Shown piece by piece: positions 11,178 through 21,796 of a stretch of 64,000 nucleotides of DNA. The first letter of the stretch is position 1. Each line of letters opens with the position of its first letter. The position numbers were made by a program, and so were the translations under genes. A model generated the notes under the pieces. That model did not search any database, had not been told where the DNA came from, and saw only the letters and a program-made list of their open reading frames with translations. The stretch is taken from contig MU119380.1 in assembly GCA_014904845.1 (NCBI GenBank), forward strand, positions 51,393 to 115,392, in the 5' to 3' direction. Origin of the DNA: Acephala macrosclerotiorum (taxonomy: Eukaryota > Ascomycota > Leotiomycetes > Helotiales > Mollisiaceae).

Positions 11178-12289
11178 TCTCAGTCCAAGCTATAGAGAAA
11201 ACTCAATCTACACACCAAGGATACACCAAGAACTTATACTTCAATAGTCTCCATGCAATGCAAGAAACTGCATAAACTATTTCTCACCAACATACCACGC
11301 GTGACATCACCGAGACATAAAATCCTTTAAAACGAAACGTTAAATGCGCTCACTAGAGAGAGAGCGACAGCCACAAGCAACTCTGACAGCCTCCTCACAG
11401 CCTCAGATTACGATACGCAACAAAAAAAATGAAAGCAGGAGTGAGATAACTCCACTCGCCGTTGTTGATCAGCGCTCCAACAGATAGGGACTTTTGGGGG
11501 CCGTGAGAAGGGGTATCGTCGAGTCACGTGATGGCTCTTATGATGCTGGTGAGTATGCAGTTGGCCATTCTCTGGTTCACCTCTGAGTGATTAAATCATC
11601 TTGCCTTCATTCGCTTGAAGGAAATTCATGTATCTCTTCTCGTCCATCGAAGAGCTCAACATCTACAACCATCACGAAAACCCACAAACTCCCCCATCCA
11701 TGCAACTTCACTTTGTTGCACATCGCAGTGGAGCTTCTTGTTCCCTCGGTGTCTGAAAAGGTAAAGTGGATCGACTCCTGCAAAAGGTAGAGAACCCATT
11801 CGCTCGACAATCTTCGAGATCTTCAAGGTTGTGCAAGGGTAAGGCTTTCGCGATCCCCCCCTTCCTTTCCTCCCCGATTAGGAAGAGCTTGAGAAGCGAA
11901 GCGAGAATTGATGACTGTGATGACCCTGGTCGTGACTCTTCCATCTTTCTAGGCAACAACGAACTGTTTTCAAGATGAATAGAAATGTTGAATAGTTTTA
12001 CGAACGTAGAGAGATGACGACGATGACGATGAAGTGTGGCTTGTTTTTCAATATTCGCACAGCCTTGGCACTGCCGAATCACGAGAGCAAGTGTCTCTGA
12101 GACGCGCTGAACTCTCAGCCTTCAGATATTGTTCAGCTTACCGCCGAAAAAGGCATCATGAGAAGCCTCCGAACTCGCAAGTTGATATTTGTTTCAATAA
12201 TATTGTTTTTTGCACGTGCTTTCACCAAGTTCAACCCTCGATCTCTGGTTGTGGCTGGGACAACGGGTACGACTTTGCTGCATATCGGC

Positions 12290-12570
12290 ACGTCTCAATG
12301 TCCCATCAATATTGAGACTTTGAAATCATTTTTTTTTGTTTTGTTGCAAGTCTTCTCAATGTCCATTTTGATTTTGGACTTTTTAACTGACTCATTTTCG
12401 AATTTGTTGCGCTTCATAAGTCGCAATGTCCATCCTAGACCTGATAATTAAGCAGTCTCCCGGTGCCCGACAAATTGATTTCATGTATTGTCACCTCACA
12501 ATGTCCTAGCTAGATCTGACATTAAACCCTTGAAATTCTCCAACTTCTCGAAATACTCATTATGCAATTC
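12290..12570. repeat. Degenerate 60-75 bp tandem repeat with CAATGTCC core
   Basis: The octamer CAATGTCC recurs at about 12298, 12358, 12424 and 12499, with a weaker relative (AAATGTTCC) near 12570. Spacing is 60, 67 and 75 bases. The copies share context before the core (TTGTTGC then TC..AA/CA) and after it (an A/T-rich tract with TGA or GAC). It looks like a decaying minisatellite in the 3' flank of the phosphatase gene. Confidence 0.45.
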
Positions 12571-12740
12571 GAAATGTTCCAGCGGGTTCCTAACATTAAT
12601 CACACGTGATTTCCTCTACCTAAATTTATTCCTTCCCAACTTCATTCCCTTCTGTATGTACTTGCCTATGAAACCTTTGTACCTTCAGGAGACCCCACTT
12701 ATATCTGACTTCAGTACCATAATATCTGACGCCCCTCCCC

Positions 12741-13913
12741 TCAACCAAAGAACGACGCAGCAGTCGCATCACCCAACCCCAGATTCCCCAACCCCCAGTT
12801 CTTCTCCACAGTTGCCATCTGCGAGTAATGATTGAACGCCGTCCCATTCGCCGTGCCTACCAATGCAGCCGGGATTGCATCGCCGAGCAGGATTGAGTAA
12901 ACCTGGTTATTGCTCGTGTAGCTTTCCGTCTCATCAAATGCTACTTTCGTTAGCAAGTGCTCAAACACTCCACTAACCTCAACTTACTCAAAAGAATCAA
13001 AGTATTCTGCATGAAGTTGCTATTACTCAGCAAAGGAGTAAGGAAAGACCGTGCCCATATTCCGGCTGTGGTCACAGAAGTGTCGTGTCCATCATTTGCT
13101 GACTTTATTAGCATCACTCTCGAATCAGTCGGAATGGACGAGACGCACTCATGTTTGGAGTGATGAACATCCATTGCGGCAGTTTGTTGTTCGCCAAATC
13201 GGTGTTGAACATCGTGAAATTCTTAATCTTCGCAAGACGGTCAAGATTCGAAGTCACGGAATCATAGCTCATCAACCCACTATTTCTCATCAGCACTGAG
13301 ATGCTCCTTACTTCTCCAGTCTCCTTCCAAATATACCAAGCATTTTTAGGAAGAACGAGATGGACTCACTTATGTTTCCTAACATAATCATTCGCCCCCG
13401 TCTGCTGATTCACATAATTCCCCTCAAACCCACTATACGGCATATCCTCCTGATACTCACTCCAACTCACCCCCTGCGCCTCCAGCAAATCAACAATCGT
13501 CTGCGAAGAGCTGCTGATTCGACTGAAGGAATCGCTACTGATACCGTGGGTTGAACCCCCTACTGCGGCGACGTAGTTTGGTTGGGAGGGGTGGGTGATG
13601 GCGAGGTAGTTGGTTAGGAGGATTCCTTGGGAGGCGAGGTAGGCGAAATTCGCTTGGACAAAGTTTAGTCTTTGATTTAATTCATAGGGAAGAGGAGGCA
13701 CTGACTATCAGCTGCTGCCATAGAGTAATCCGTATTCTCACACCAGATCGTCACAAACCGATTGAAACTCGTTCCCACAACATTGCTCGTTGGGCTTTCC
13801 GTCAAAGCCGTAGCTCTTGCTTTCGCTACTGCTGACGAGGCCGTGGATGTGTATTGTGTTTGAGCTAAAGTACTTGTGGCTGTACCCATGATGAAGAGCA
13901 GTTGGAGACGCAT
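12741..13913 (-). CDS. Secreted acid phosphatase-like phosphoesterase (311 aa)
   Basis: Five exons (minus): 13913-13706, 13652-13370, 13279-13149, 13098-12988 and 12943-12741. The introns are 44-90 bases and every phase closes exactly. Residues 1-18 are a signal peptide (MRLQLLFIMGTATSTLAQ). Family landmarks of the phosphoesterase/acid phosphatase fold (PF04185-like) are all present: FVTIWCENTDY (metal/nucleophile region), YLAITHPSQPNYVA with the THPS motif, YQEDMP, KHNGLMSYDSV, NDGHDT and FDETESY. Fungal relatives are secreted or wall-bound and release phosphate from organic esters; phosphate-starvation control is typical but no motif was tested. The protein is somewhat shorter than the ~400 aa of many relatives, ending GDATAASFFG. 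I see no disabling change. Confidence 0.85.
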
Positions 13914-15481
13914 GTTGAAGACAGTTGCAAAGAGTAGCGAAGAACAAATAGAGAGGATAGGTAGGACAATGATGAGGAGGGCGGAGAAAGTTGGACCTCA
14001 GCCTTGAACGGCGACGTCGGGTGGTGTGGAGTAGTGGTATTTATGCTTAAATCTGCAACCCACATGCTCTCTGCTTCAGACCTTCTGGAATGGAGAACCT
14101 GGTAGCAGTGACATCCCAAATCCAGATTTCCTGCACGACACATATTCATCCCACCAATCTCCTCTTGGACAATTCCCATGACCTTCCTTCTCCTAATCTG
14201 ATCCATGCCCCACCTGCCGAATCGGTACCACACCTCAATTCTTCTAGAAGCCTGCTTCAGAAACGACTGGTCTCCTTCCTTGAAAGGTCCAGAGATTGAG
14301 TGTCGATCTGTAGAAACGTGCTCCTTGATTGGCAAAAGAATGTCCAACTGCCGCCCCCGCTAAGAGGCGACTCCCGCGTCCGCCTCAGCAGAGATGCCAC
14401 CTTCCACATTCAGTTCTCTGTTCCGATGCAGGTCATGCAGGAACAGATGCGCGGGGTTGTGGATGCCACGATCTGATACCAATTGTAATCTTCGGCGGGG
14501 GCACGACTCTGAACCTGAATAAATATCAGATGAACGTTCGCTTGAACTTGAAGTCTTCGAGAATTTCCGAAAGGACTTGCCTCGAGCAGATTTGGGAAGC
14601 GCATATTGTCTACCGTAAAAAGAGCAGCAATGTAAATTGATGAGATATGGGACAAAAAATACATCTAAGCAAGTCTCTCAATGATCAGTCCTTGATCAGG
14701 ACAAGCAGTCAAATCATTAAGCCCAAAAATGGCAAAACCGAACAATACAGGCAAGATTTCTCCAGTGAGGATACCTCTAGCAAGATCTTTCTTCGCCATG
14801 GCTGCCACTCGGAACAGATAGATGAACAGCTCAAACACAATACATCACATTCGGCGGAAATATTGGCAACGAGGAAGGAGAACTCCAAGAGAGAGCATGT
14901 ATCTTGTAGGTATTTGTGCCTGCCGTTTCAGGCAGATATCTTGGCGACCAGCCACTTCACTTCAACGTCTGGACAACATCTCTCCTCAACACTACCATCG
15001 TCACCACCAGCGTAACGCTCACGACTGCGAGCATGTCGCTCATCCGCATAAATGCATGTTAGAGATGCGAACATCAACATCGCTTCGAGATTCGAGGCCC
15101 CCCTCCTCGAAAATTCCCGATGCATGATGCTTGAAAGTCGAAGAAACGATGGAAGGACGTTAGAACTCTGGCATGGGGCCTGGATCTTCTAAGACGATGA
15201 ATTATAATCTGCTACTGTCCTCTTCGAATGGTATGATTTCATGGCTACACCCTGGTTCACTGGACAATCACGCTCATGAGGCAGGGAGGTCGGAAGTCAG
15301 AAGTTGGAGAAGACGCCGCCAGGTATTTTGATTTGGCCGCATTCGAAAAGTTACGCAGTGTAGTCTATATTCTCTTGGCAGAAGCGTCTCCTTTTTGTTG
15401 TACTGAGTAACATACAATGAGTCTACTAGGTCTTGCGGAAACCTGTCTTCTACATCCATCCACCAAACTGCGAGGATCCCC
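13914..15481. other. Intergenic, no supported gene
   Basis: Promoter side of the phosphatase gene followed by ~1.2 kb with only short overlapping ORFs. None shows a signal peptide, domain or intron structure I can support. Confidence 0.5.
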
Positions 15482-16650
15482 TCAATTCTCGATCAGAAGA
15501 AAGATCGCAGACTCGTGCAACATGCTGCCTTTCGAAAGGCCGAAATCAGACTCCATAGTCATCCAGCCTAGCCGCGCCTCAGTAATGCACGATCTTGCTC
15601 TACCCCGCACCTCGTCAACTCGGTATCCTCCTCCTTCTCGAAAGAGCTTCCGGCATGAGCAATCTCTCAAGTCACTTCTCTCTGTCTAGCTTCCCCTTGG
15701 ATCGCTCAAGCTCCCCCTTCAAGGGTCACGATGGTTGCAGAGTTCAAGCACGAACTTCGAATCGATTACTTGCACTTAGCAATCTTACAGCCGAGATCCA
15801 GACTTTTTCCGGATTCACAAGCATGTAGTTGATGCCTCGGCAGTTGACATTCAGGAAGAGAATGATGGATTTCAAGTTGATAGGATGCTCGGAGAGATAT
15901 TGGCATGCTTCATAGGGATCCGCAGTGGCTTTGAGTGGTAATTCGCCAGCAAAATCTCCCAGGAATCGATGGTGATTGAAACTAATATCTAAGGAGAGAT
16001 TCCGGATATGAGTGTGGTATTGGGAATTGATGTGGAGCCAGCCCGATAGTTTCTGTTCATGTCTTAGTATGCTGATATACTCTTGCTCGCCATGTTCAGG
16101 AGCCTGTTCGAGTGCTTGAGAGCCTTATCAAGCAGAACAACCAACTTTGCCTTAGGATGCTGCATTGAATAGATTCCTCGCGTGTGAAGGGACCTGTGAC
16201 CACCCAGTGGCCGAAATACCAACACTCTTGGAGTTTTAGCTGCCAAAACTTCTAGCAGGAGTCTAAGAAGTAGAGCCGGACGGACTTTTGAACGTGGCGA
16301 GTGCCTGAAAGCATTTTGAGGAAGTGGAATACGTACCGGAGGGGTAGCCTCATGCCTACTTTCAGACAACTTGATCCTCTCATTCTCTCTTCTCTTTTTT
16401 CGTTCCCCTGTTCCCAATTGTACCAGTTTGCTCTTAGATCAAGGGCGTTGGTGTCCCAGAACCAAGACACGAAGTTGTCGAGGATACTGAATTAGGTCTC
16501 TTGATTGCTCGAACTACTGACTGACTTGCTTGAGCTGAGCTGATTTGCGCTGGTATTCTGGATCTCGGCCCTATAGACTTGCAAAGCTTCCGCAAGCTCC
16601 ACAATATTCTGATGCTCGCCAAGCTCGTAGTAGCGCATTTCTCAGCAAAT
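15482..16650 (-). pseudogene. F-box-like family A, decayed copy
   Basis: Read on the minus strand, fragments match the intact protein at 4563-6215 in order. They are YYELGEHQNIVELAEALQVY (16640-16575), DNFVSWFWDTNALDLRANW (~16480-16425), a piece with HINSQYHTHIRNLSLDISFNH (~16040-15970), ERLLMPEALFEKEED (~15690-15640) and TEARLGWMT at 15560-15535, ending with a stop at 15482. Pieces are in different frames, with several frameshifts and stops, and the region matching the intact N-terminus (LPKELR box) is not visible. The order and spacing of motifs leave little doubt about homology. Together with the next entry it forms a pair on the same strand. Confidence 0.75.
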
Positions 16651-17733
16651 AAACTTTGGCGGGGACGAAATGGCTTGCTAGAGACATAGGGATGGCCGAT
16701 GTGATGCTAGGTTTCATTTACTATGACGATGCACCTCCTTGACCCACGTATCGCCTTACGATTTGTAGTTAATCTTCTTTGCAGAATCCAGCCCTAATGT
16801 ACCTTGCTAGATATGAATGTAGGTGTTGAATTGAGGCGTGCGAAGTTGACAAAGCAAAACCCTGGACTGGAGTTTAGACATCGGTCCGTTGGCTGGTAAA
16901 TGCCCGGTATCCATAAATCTTGTGACGCAATTCTATTAGCAGACGTTTGAGGTGGGTGATCAAGCTACGTACATGATGGAATTAGTTAGTTGCTGACTGC
17001 GCAAAGTGATAGTGACTAGAACAAGGGGACTCACGACTTGAACTTGCTTTGTGAATAGTCCCAATACCGCTCTACTTGGACACCTCCCGTTCCTTGATCA
17101 TATTGCAATTGAGCAAGCTTGGGAATAAGACAGATTGTTGTTGTCTCTGGCGTATGTCTCTGGCGTATGCCTCTCTGCTTCGAGTTGGGACTCCATGGAT
17201 CCACAGGAGGCATCGCGCTGGCATTGCCGGATGCATCAGATGTCGGCTGGGCGGTATGATTTGTCTTGATTCATCTTGTGTCGAGGTCTGACGCTGACTG
17301 GAGTGGGGGATCGACGAGGAAGATGTTACAGAACGCCAGGAGGATATGGAAGTGCTGAGTGGGAAACAGGTCTGCTACCAAGGCAGGGTTACACCTCAAG
17401 GACCGCGAGACTACGCTAAGGACGCTAGGCAAAAAAGGCCAAATTAGAAAATGATCCCAGACAGACGGTGAGATTCAGCCTTCTCACATCTGATGGCATT
17501 CTCCGATTTATCAGCTATATTCCATCAGAAAGCTATCAACTATTGCTAAAACTGACATGAAAGTCACGACAAGAAGGTCGCCGTATTTTTGCAGCCTAAT
17601 TGGAATTTCACAAGGCCTTACCATTGAATTTGGACTGAGGTAAGTACTTTCCATCTCTGTCTCCACGACGCAAAGCTTATCCACTTCCAACTACAATAGT
17701 CAATGCAACAGCCGAAACGGAAAGACGATGCGA
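16651..17733. other. Spacer between two family A copies
   Basis: No supportable coding frame. It may contain unrecognised N-terminal debris of the 15.5-16.6 kb copy and the 3' flank of the 17.7-19.2 kb copy. Confidence 0.45.
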
Positions 17734-19215
17734 TCATGGAACCCACAACAGACCTAAGGGTAGGTAACTGGCCCTATTGTGCAAAGACACCCATCCAAGG
17801 CTGGCCTCAGTCTCGAACTCGAACTCAGCCTGTTCCGTACGAACCTCCTCCGTTCCCAACAACTTTTCAACTTCCTTTATAAATAAGTGTTCTGGCATTA
17901 AAAGCCATGTTAGGGCCTGCTTGTCCAGGGAATGCCAATCACTACGCTCCCTGTCTCGCTCCGCGTAGCTGGCATGTGTATTCAGACCCACATTGACATG
18001 GAAGCGGTTAATTCTGTCTAGCGACTGAATAGCTATGATGAAATCGCCAGTAGGATCCATCATGACCCTGCGAAGATCTCGACGATCCAATTGAAAATTC
18101 AAGAATATTGACTTCAGATTGGGCAGATTTGCATTCAAGAACGCGCAGGATGATTCGAGGTCGTAATCTATCAAAAAATCGAGAGTACGGCCGGTGCTAG
18201 GGTCCAAGCCGAGGCCAATATCTTTTACCCCAGCGACTAGAGTACTGTGGTTCTTGCTGTTGATCGCGTGCTTCAAGTTGAAGTCTAAGGAGATATGTGT
18301 GATGAATTGTTGGCATTGAGGTCGGAGTCTCAACCAATCGAACGAGTTCTGGGAATCGTCAGAATGGAAACATAATAAGAGGAAGAGAAGGCCATACGTA
18401 TAGAGAGAGCTTGTGATAGCACTTCATGTACTCGTTGGCACTAGATTGAGAATCTCTCATGACCCAGGTATCCTTTAAGTCAAGGACGATTGCGTTCCAA
18501 AACTAGTACGAGAAGTCTCGGATACTGCCAGAGCGTTGGTACTGCTTTCCCTCTGCGATTGCTGTCTCGATCTTAGTCTTTTCAACTCGCTCAAGTTCTT
18601 TGACGAACTCCATCTATCAGAAAATCGGAGTTAGTCTACTTCGTTTGTACATTATGGGCGTGCAGAGGAGTGCATTTGCAGCAGAAGATCGCATCGAGGC
18701 AATCGCTCCAGAGACAACGCGAAAGGGGGAATAATTCTCTTAGAAATTGATACTTACGATATGATGGTACTCGCTCTCCTTGAAATAATCAAAGTCTCCC
18801 CATTTCTCTTTGAACAAGCTGTCCAATTTCGTTTCCCTTCTAGGTGAGATGGGGGTATTGAACACAAGATCCTGAAGCCTCAGGGCGTCCGCCGTGAGTT
18901 CAATCATTTCTACCCGAAATACTTCTTCAGCCCTAGTAAGACGTTCGAGACGATTCTTAGGTGGTGGGAGTTCTGGTGGAGGTTTCTTGGGAGCAAGTGT
19001 CTTGACTAATTTTGGTCGCGGAGCCATCTTGCCTTGGACTCGAGACGTGGACTTGCATACAGGAATCCTTTATTCCAACGAGAAAAACTTACAGATGTAC
19101 CAACCATGGGAGTTATCGTCTTCGGATACGGGTCCAGCGGTGCCCATGGCATTATGATGTAGCCGTATATCTGATGTCTGAGCTCTTTCGGGAGTTTCAT
19201 CAAAGCGTCGACCAT
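17734..19215 (-). pseudogene. F-box-like family A, copy inactivated by a single TAG
   Basis: Exons (minus) are 19215-19093, 19027-18758, 18613-18398 and 18348-17734. All are multiples of three and together hold 408 codons. The introns (65, 144 and 49 bases) have GTAAGT or GTATGG donors and AG acceptors; the 144-base one has GACTAAC. The protein begins MVDALMKLPKELRHQIYGYI (F-box-like), then has DYFKESEYHHI, a basic/proline linker, and ends FEFETEASLGWV plus 15 residues. The only defect is TAG at 18505-18503, exactly where both other copies have Trp in D-F-x-x-W-F-W. On the + strand this is a CCA-to-CTA change, the CpA-to-TpA type of RIP. The gene otherwise looks under recent selection, so the stop may be young, polymorphic or read through. 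Confidence 0.75.
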
Positions 19216-19317
19216 CCTAGAAACGTAGTCAGCTCAGTCGCCATCTTCTAGGGAGGTGAAGTCGCACTTGACATCGAGCTTGTCGAAGTTCCAGTAGCAG
19301 TCGCACTCATTCTGAAG

Positions 19318-19596
19318 CTACTTCCTTGCGTCGCCCAAGTCAGGAATGAGCCTACGGATTGTGCGTTGATCTCGAGGCCGATTTGCCCAAGAAGGCTTTG
19401 GTGGCTTGGATGCGAAGATGGAGAAGAAGGGTGCAATGTAGGAGGAGAAGTATGCGATGAAGTAGAAGAGGCGTACAAAGAAGTAGAAGGCGAGGAAGAC
19501 GAGAGGGGGAAAGGCAAGGGAGAAATAGAAGATTCGGGCCAGATCGTTTTCCCGCTCGATGCTGCCAAAACCCCGCTCTCTGTAGAAGTTGCCCAT
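19318..19596 (-). CDS. Small membrane protein, unknown (>=92 aa)
   Basis: From the ATG at 19596 the frame reads MGNFYRERGFGSIERENDLA, then a long aromatic hydrophobic region (two membrane helices around FYFSLAFPPLVFLAFYFFV and LFYFIAYFSSYIAPFFSIF), then a basic tail (KPPKPSWANRPRDQR). Codon third positions are strongly C-rich (TTC, TAC, ATC), as in expressed fungal genes, while the two other frames give only Ser/Pro or Leu strings. The frame stays open upstream to about 19740 through a 13-bp tandem repeat, so further 5' sequence or exons may belong to it. It lies just upstream of the F-box-like copy on the same strand. No family was recognised. Confidence 0.5.
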   Translation of the reverse strand: MGNFYRERGFGSIERENDLARIFYFSLAFPPLVFLAFYFFVRLFYFIAYFSSYIAPFFSIFASKPPKPSWANRPRDQRTIRRLIPDLGDARK

Positions 19597-19632
19597 CGCG
19601 TTCAGCGTGTTCTCGAGTTGGGGGTACTGAGC

Positions 19633-19671
19633 GTAGTTGTCGAGTGTAGTTGTCGAGTGTGGTTGTCGAGT
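19633..19671. repeat. 13-bp tandem repeat x3 (GTAGTTGTCGAGT)
   Basis: Three units at 19633, 19646 and 19659; the third has one substitution (GTGGTT). Total length is 39 bases, so it is frame-neutral in the open frame that leads into the small membrane protein. Confidence 0.85.
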
Positions 19672-20209
19672 GTGGATGATGAAGCAGACGCGGTCGAGGT
19701 AGATCGATGGCTTCGTCTTTTTGTTTTGAATTGCTTCGGATTATCCAATGCGTAGCGCCCGGTGAGTTTTTCCGGCTTCTCATACGTATTTAGGTAGCTT
19801 ATCATCTCAAGTGAGAAAATGCCTAGAGGCTAGGGATCAAAGGGGAACTTACCGAGCTAGTCCAAGATTGACGGGCAAACAACATTGTAAGTCTTACTAT
19901 GATATGTTGACCCTGAAATAACAGAGACAGTATCTGCTGTCAAGCTCAGATGTTGACGCAACGTCCTTGGCAACCTTTTGTGTTATTTTGTTCACATGTT
20001 CGTACGGTAGGGGACATATGACGAGTAAGTTAACTGACAAAGAGGTAAATAAAAGATTGTCTAAATGACTGCTATCCTAGTTTGCAGCAAATAAGTGAAT
20101 TGGTTTCCTTCAATGTTTGAAGCCTTCCCTACAATGCTCAAGCATATTTTCTTAAACTTAAAGTCGCCAAAGAACTTATGAACTGGCGAAAAAGCTAGCT
20201 ACCACCCTT

Positions 20210-20914
20210 TCACAATTTCTCTCCATCATCCTTCATGGAATACTTCTCATAGAGCCCCGGCAGCTTCCCAGCAAGGATCGTCATCTCTTCTGTAGCATGC
20301 TGGCACAACCCCTTTGGCATAAAATTTGGCACCAAGTTCTTCCTAGTCTCAGCATCCTCAACTCCCTCCACATCTCCCAACCAAAATCGACTTCTCATCC
20401 TAATCCCCAATTCCTCCTTCTTAATCAAATGAATTAAGTGCCCTGTATAAAGCACCTCATTCGCCTCATCATTCCAATTTCCCACCCTCCCACAAACGGC
20501 CAACTCATACCCATTCCTCTCAAACTCCTTCTCCCAATCCTTCCCAAAATACTTCTCTGGGCCCAAAAAACTGATCTTCAACTTCGCCAAATGACCACCA
20601 ATATACTCATGCACGAGATGATGGCCACCAATGTAGGTGGAGTCGTTGTTTCGAGGGCCTTCCCAATCGGAAAACACATGATCGAGTGGATGCCAGAGTT
20701 TGTATTGCTCTGTGTTGTGGATCCAGCCAAACCACCAGGCTATCATGGCGGAGGTACAGTTGGGCATGTAGGTTGTTGCTGCGATGTGGTGCATTCCTTC
20801 GGAGTTGACGGCATAGCCGGTTTCGGTTGGTGGGTAGGGTGTTGTGAAGAGGAGTTTTGCTTCGGAAACGAGAAGCGGGAAGGGTGCTGGAGTCGGGTCT
20901 TGAGTGGAAGACAT
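20210..20914 (-). CDS. DAPG hydrolase (PhlG)-family C-C hydrolase, 234 aa
   Basis: Single exon from the ATG at 20914. The family is recognised by YMPNCTSAMIAWWFGWIHNTE (residues ~49-69), LWHPLDHVFSDW (73-84), HHLVHEYIGG (98-107) and LCQHATEEM (203-211). Bacterial PhlG is a zinc enzyme that cleaves the acyl-aryl C-C bond of 2,4-diacetylphloroglucinol to the monoacetyl compound plus acetate. Its ligands are His, Glu, His and a Glu four residues later. Candidates here are His75/79, Glu103, His206 and Glu210; the His-x3-Glu spacing is kept. It lacks a signal peptide, so it should be cytosolic. It sits beside an MFS transporter, a C2H2 regulator and an aromatic hydroxylase. Two GTGGGG boxes lie ~300 bases upstream. 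The true substrate is unknown; related fungal enzymes may act on other acylated phenols. Confidence 0.8.
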   Translation of the reverse strand: MSSTQDPTPAPFPLLVSEAKLLFTTPYPPTETGYAVNSEGMHHIAATTYMPNCTSAMIAWWFGWIHNTEQYKLWHPLDHVFSDWEGPRNNDSTYIGGHHLVHEYIGGHLAKLKISFLGPEKYFGKDWEKEFERNGYELAVCGRVGNWNDEANEVLYTGHLIHLIKKEELGIRMRSRFWLGDVEGVEDAETRKNLVPNFMPKGLCQHATEEMTILAGKLPGLYEKYSMKDDGEKL

Positions 20915-21796
20915 GCTGTTGGCGGTTATGAAGCTTTTTGAATCGGTTGTTTGTGTGGATGGAAATTATGAATGTGTGAGATAGTATGTGGTGAAGAAGT
21001 GTCGTCGAAGTCAGTGTTTATAGCAGCCCTTTGCATACTGAGATCAGTTCGGTCCTCTTCGAAAGGACCGAGGCCGACGTCTCACTCGAAGATCATTGTC
21101 CCATGTCCGAACAGCCGTACAAGGTCGTTATTCAGGAAGCATATTGAAGAAAGTTCGCCCATCTTAGGTATTGAATTTCAGCTGAAAAGCGGGGTTACAG
21201 TATGTGGGGAATGTGGGGAAATCTGAACTTGCGTCAACTTGAGTCGTCAGCTTCTATCACATTCTCATGTTCTGTGCAAACCAATGATTCAATGTTTTGC
21301 ATCCTGAATGTGTTCAATTCAAGCCCGAACGAGCTTGACTACGATTTATGCGAAGCCTTGAGATGGCGGTATCTCTGTGACGATTCCTGTCCTTGTTGTT
21401 CAGCCGAGCTCCCGATCCATCCTCAGAAGGTGCTTCTAGAAGACAGAAAGCGGACCAGCTATTAATTCGAAGAATGCTATCCGAGAATGCGACAGATAGG
21501 CAAATACTATCGCCTTTTCTGAATCGAAGTGCTCAACTGATTATCGCAGCGGGTGGAGAAAGAGCATCCGGCACTCCTGGGCCACAGGATAGCAGCCCCC
21601 TCCCCCAGTTTTTCTGTGCCATCTCACGTAGAATTAGATTTTGTGCGAAGGTTTCAACTCCGCGCCGTGTCATCGAAATAATCCCAGTCACACCTGGAGG
21701 AGTAGTAACTTGTATGATCTGGTATTTCTTTGTTCATTGTGCTGCTGTCTCTCAATTTGGATATAACTCATGATAGATATTGGTCGATAATTGCAC
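20915..21796. other. Upstream region of the DAPG-hydrolase gene
   Basis: No gene is supported here. It is the promoter region of the 20914 gene and the 3' flank of the MFS gene. The notable element is the direct repeat of ATGTGGGGA at 21202-21219. Confidence 0.55.
21204..21218 (-). promoter_or_regulatory. Paired GTGGGG boxes (tandem ATGTGGGGA)
   Basis: Two copies of ATGTGGGGA lie head to tail (cores 21204-21209 and 21213-21218), 290-305 bases before the DAPG-hydrolase start. The same TCCCCAC core recurs upstream of the MFS and FAD monooxygenase genes. It matches the specificity inferred for the C2H2 regulator encoded at 24303-26580. Regulatory function is inferred. Confidence 0.5.

Larger units (their letters stand above)
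9746..12740. other. Long intergenic region (3 kb)
   Basis: This holds the upstream region of the SH3 gene (9746 onward) and the 3' flank of the phosphatase gene. ORFs here are short, unconserved in look and mutually overlapping. Two short tandem repeats (10398-10421 and 11154-11177) and a degenerate longer repeat near 12.3-12.6 kb are listed separately. No RNA gene was recognised. Confidence 0.5.

Noticed and set aside
19240..19320. NECDCYWNFDKLD-like frame upstream of the 17.7-19.2 kb copy, resembling YDCFWEYN of the intact gene
   Set aside because: Too short, and no consistent exon chain links it to the LPKELR exon.
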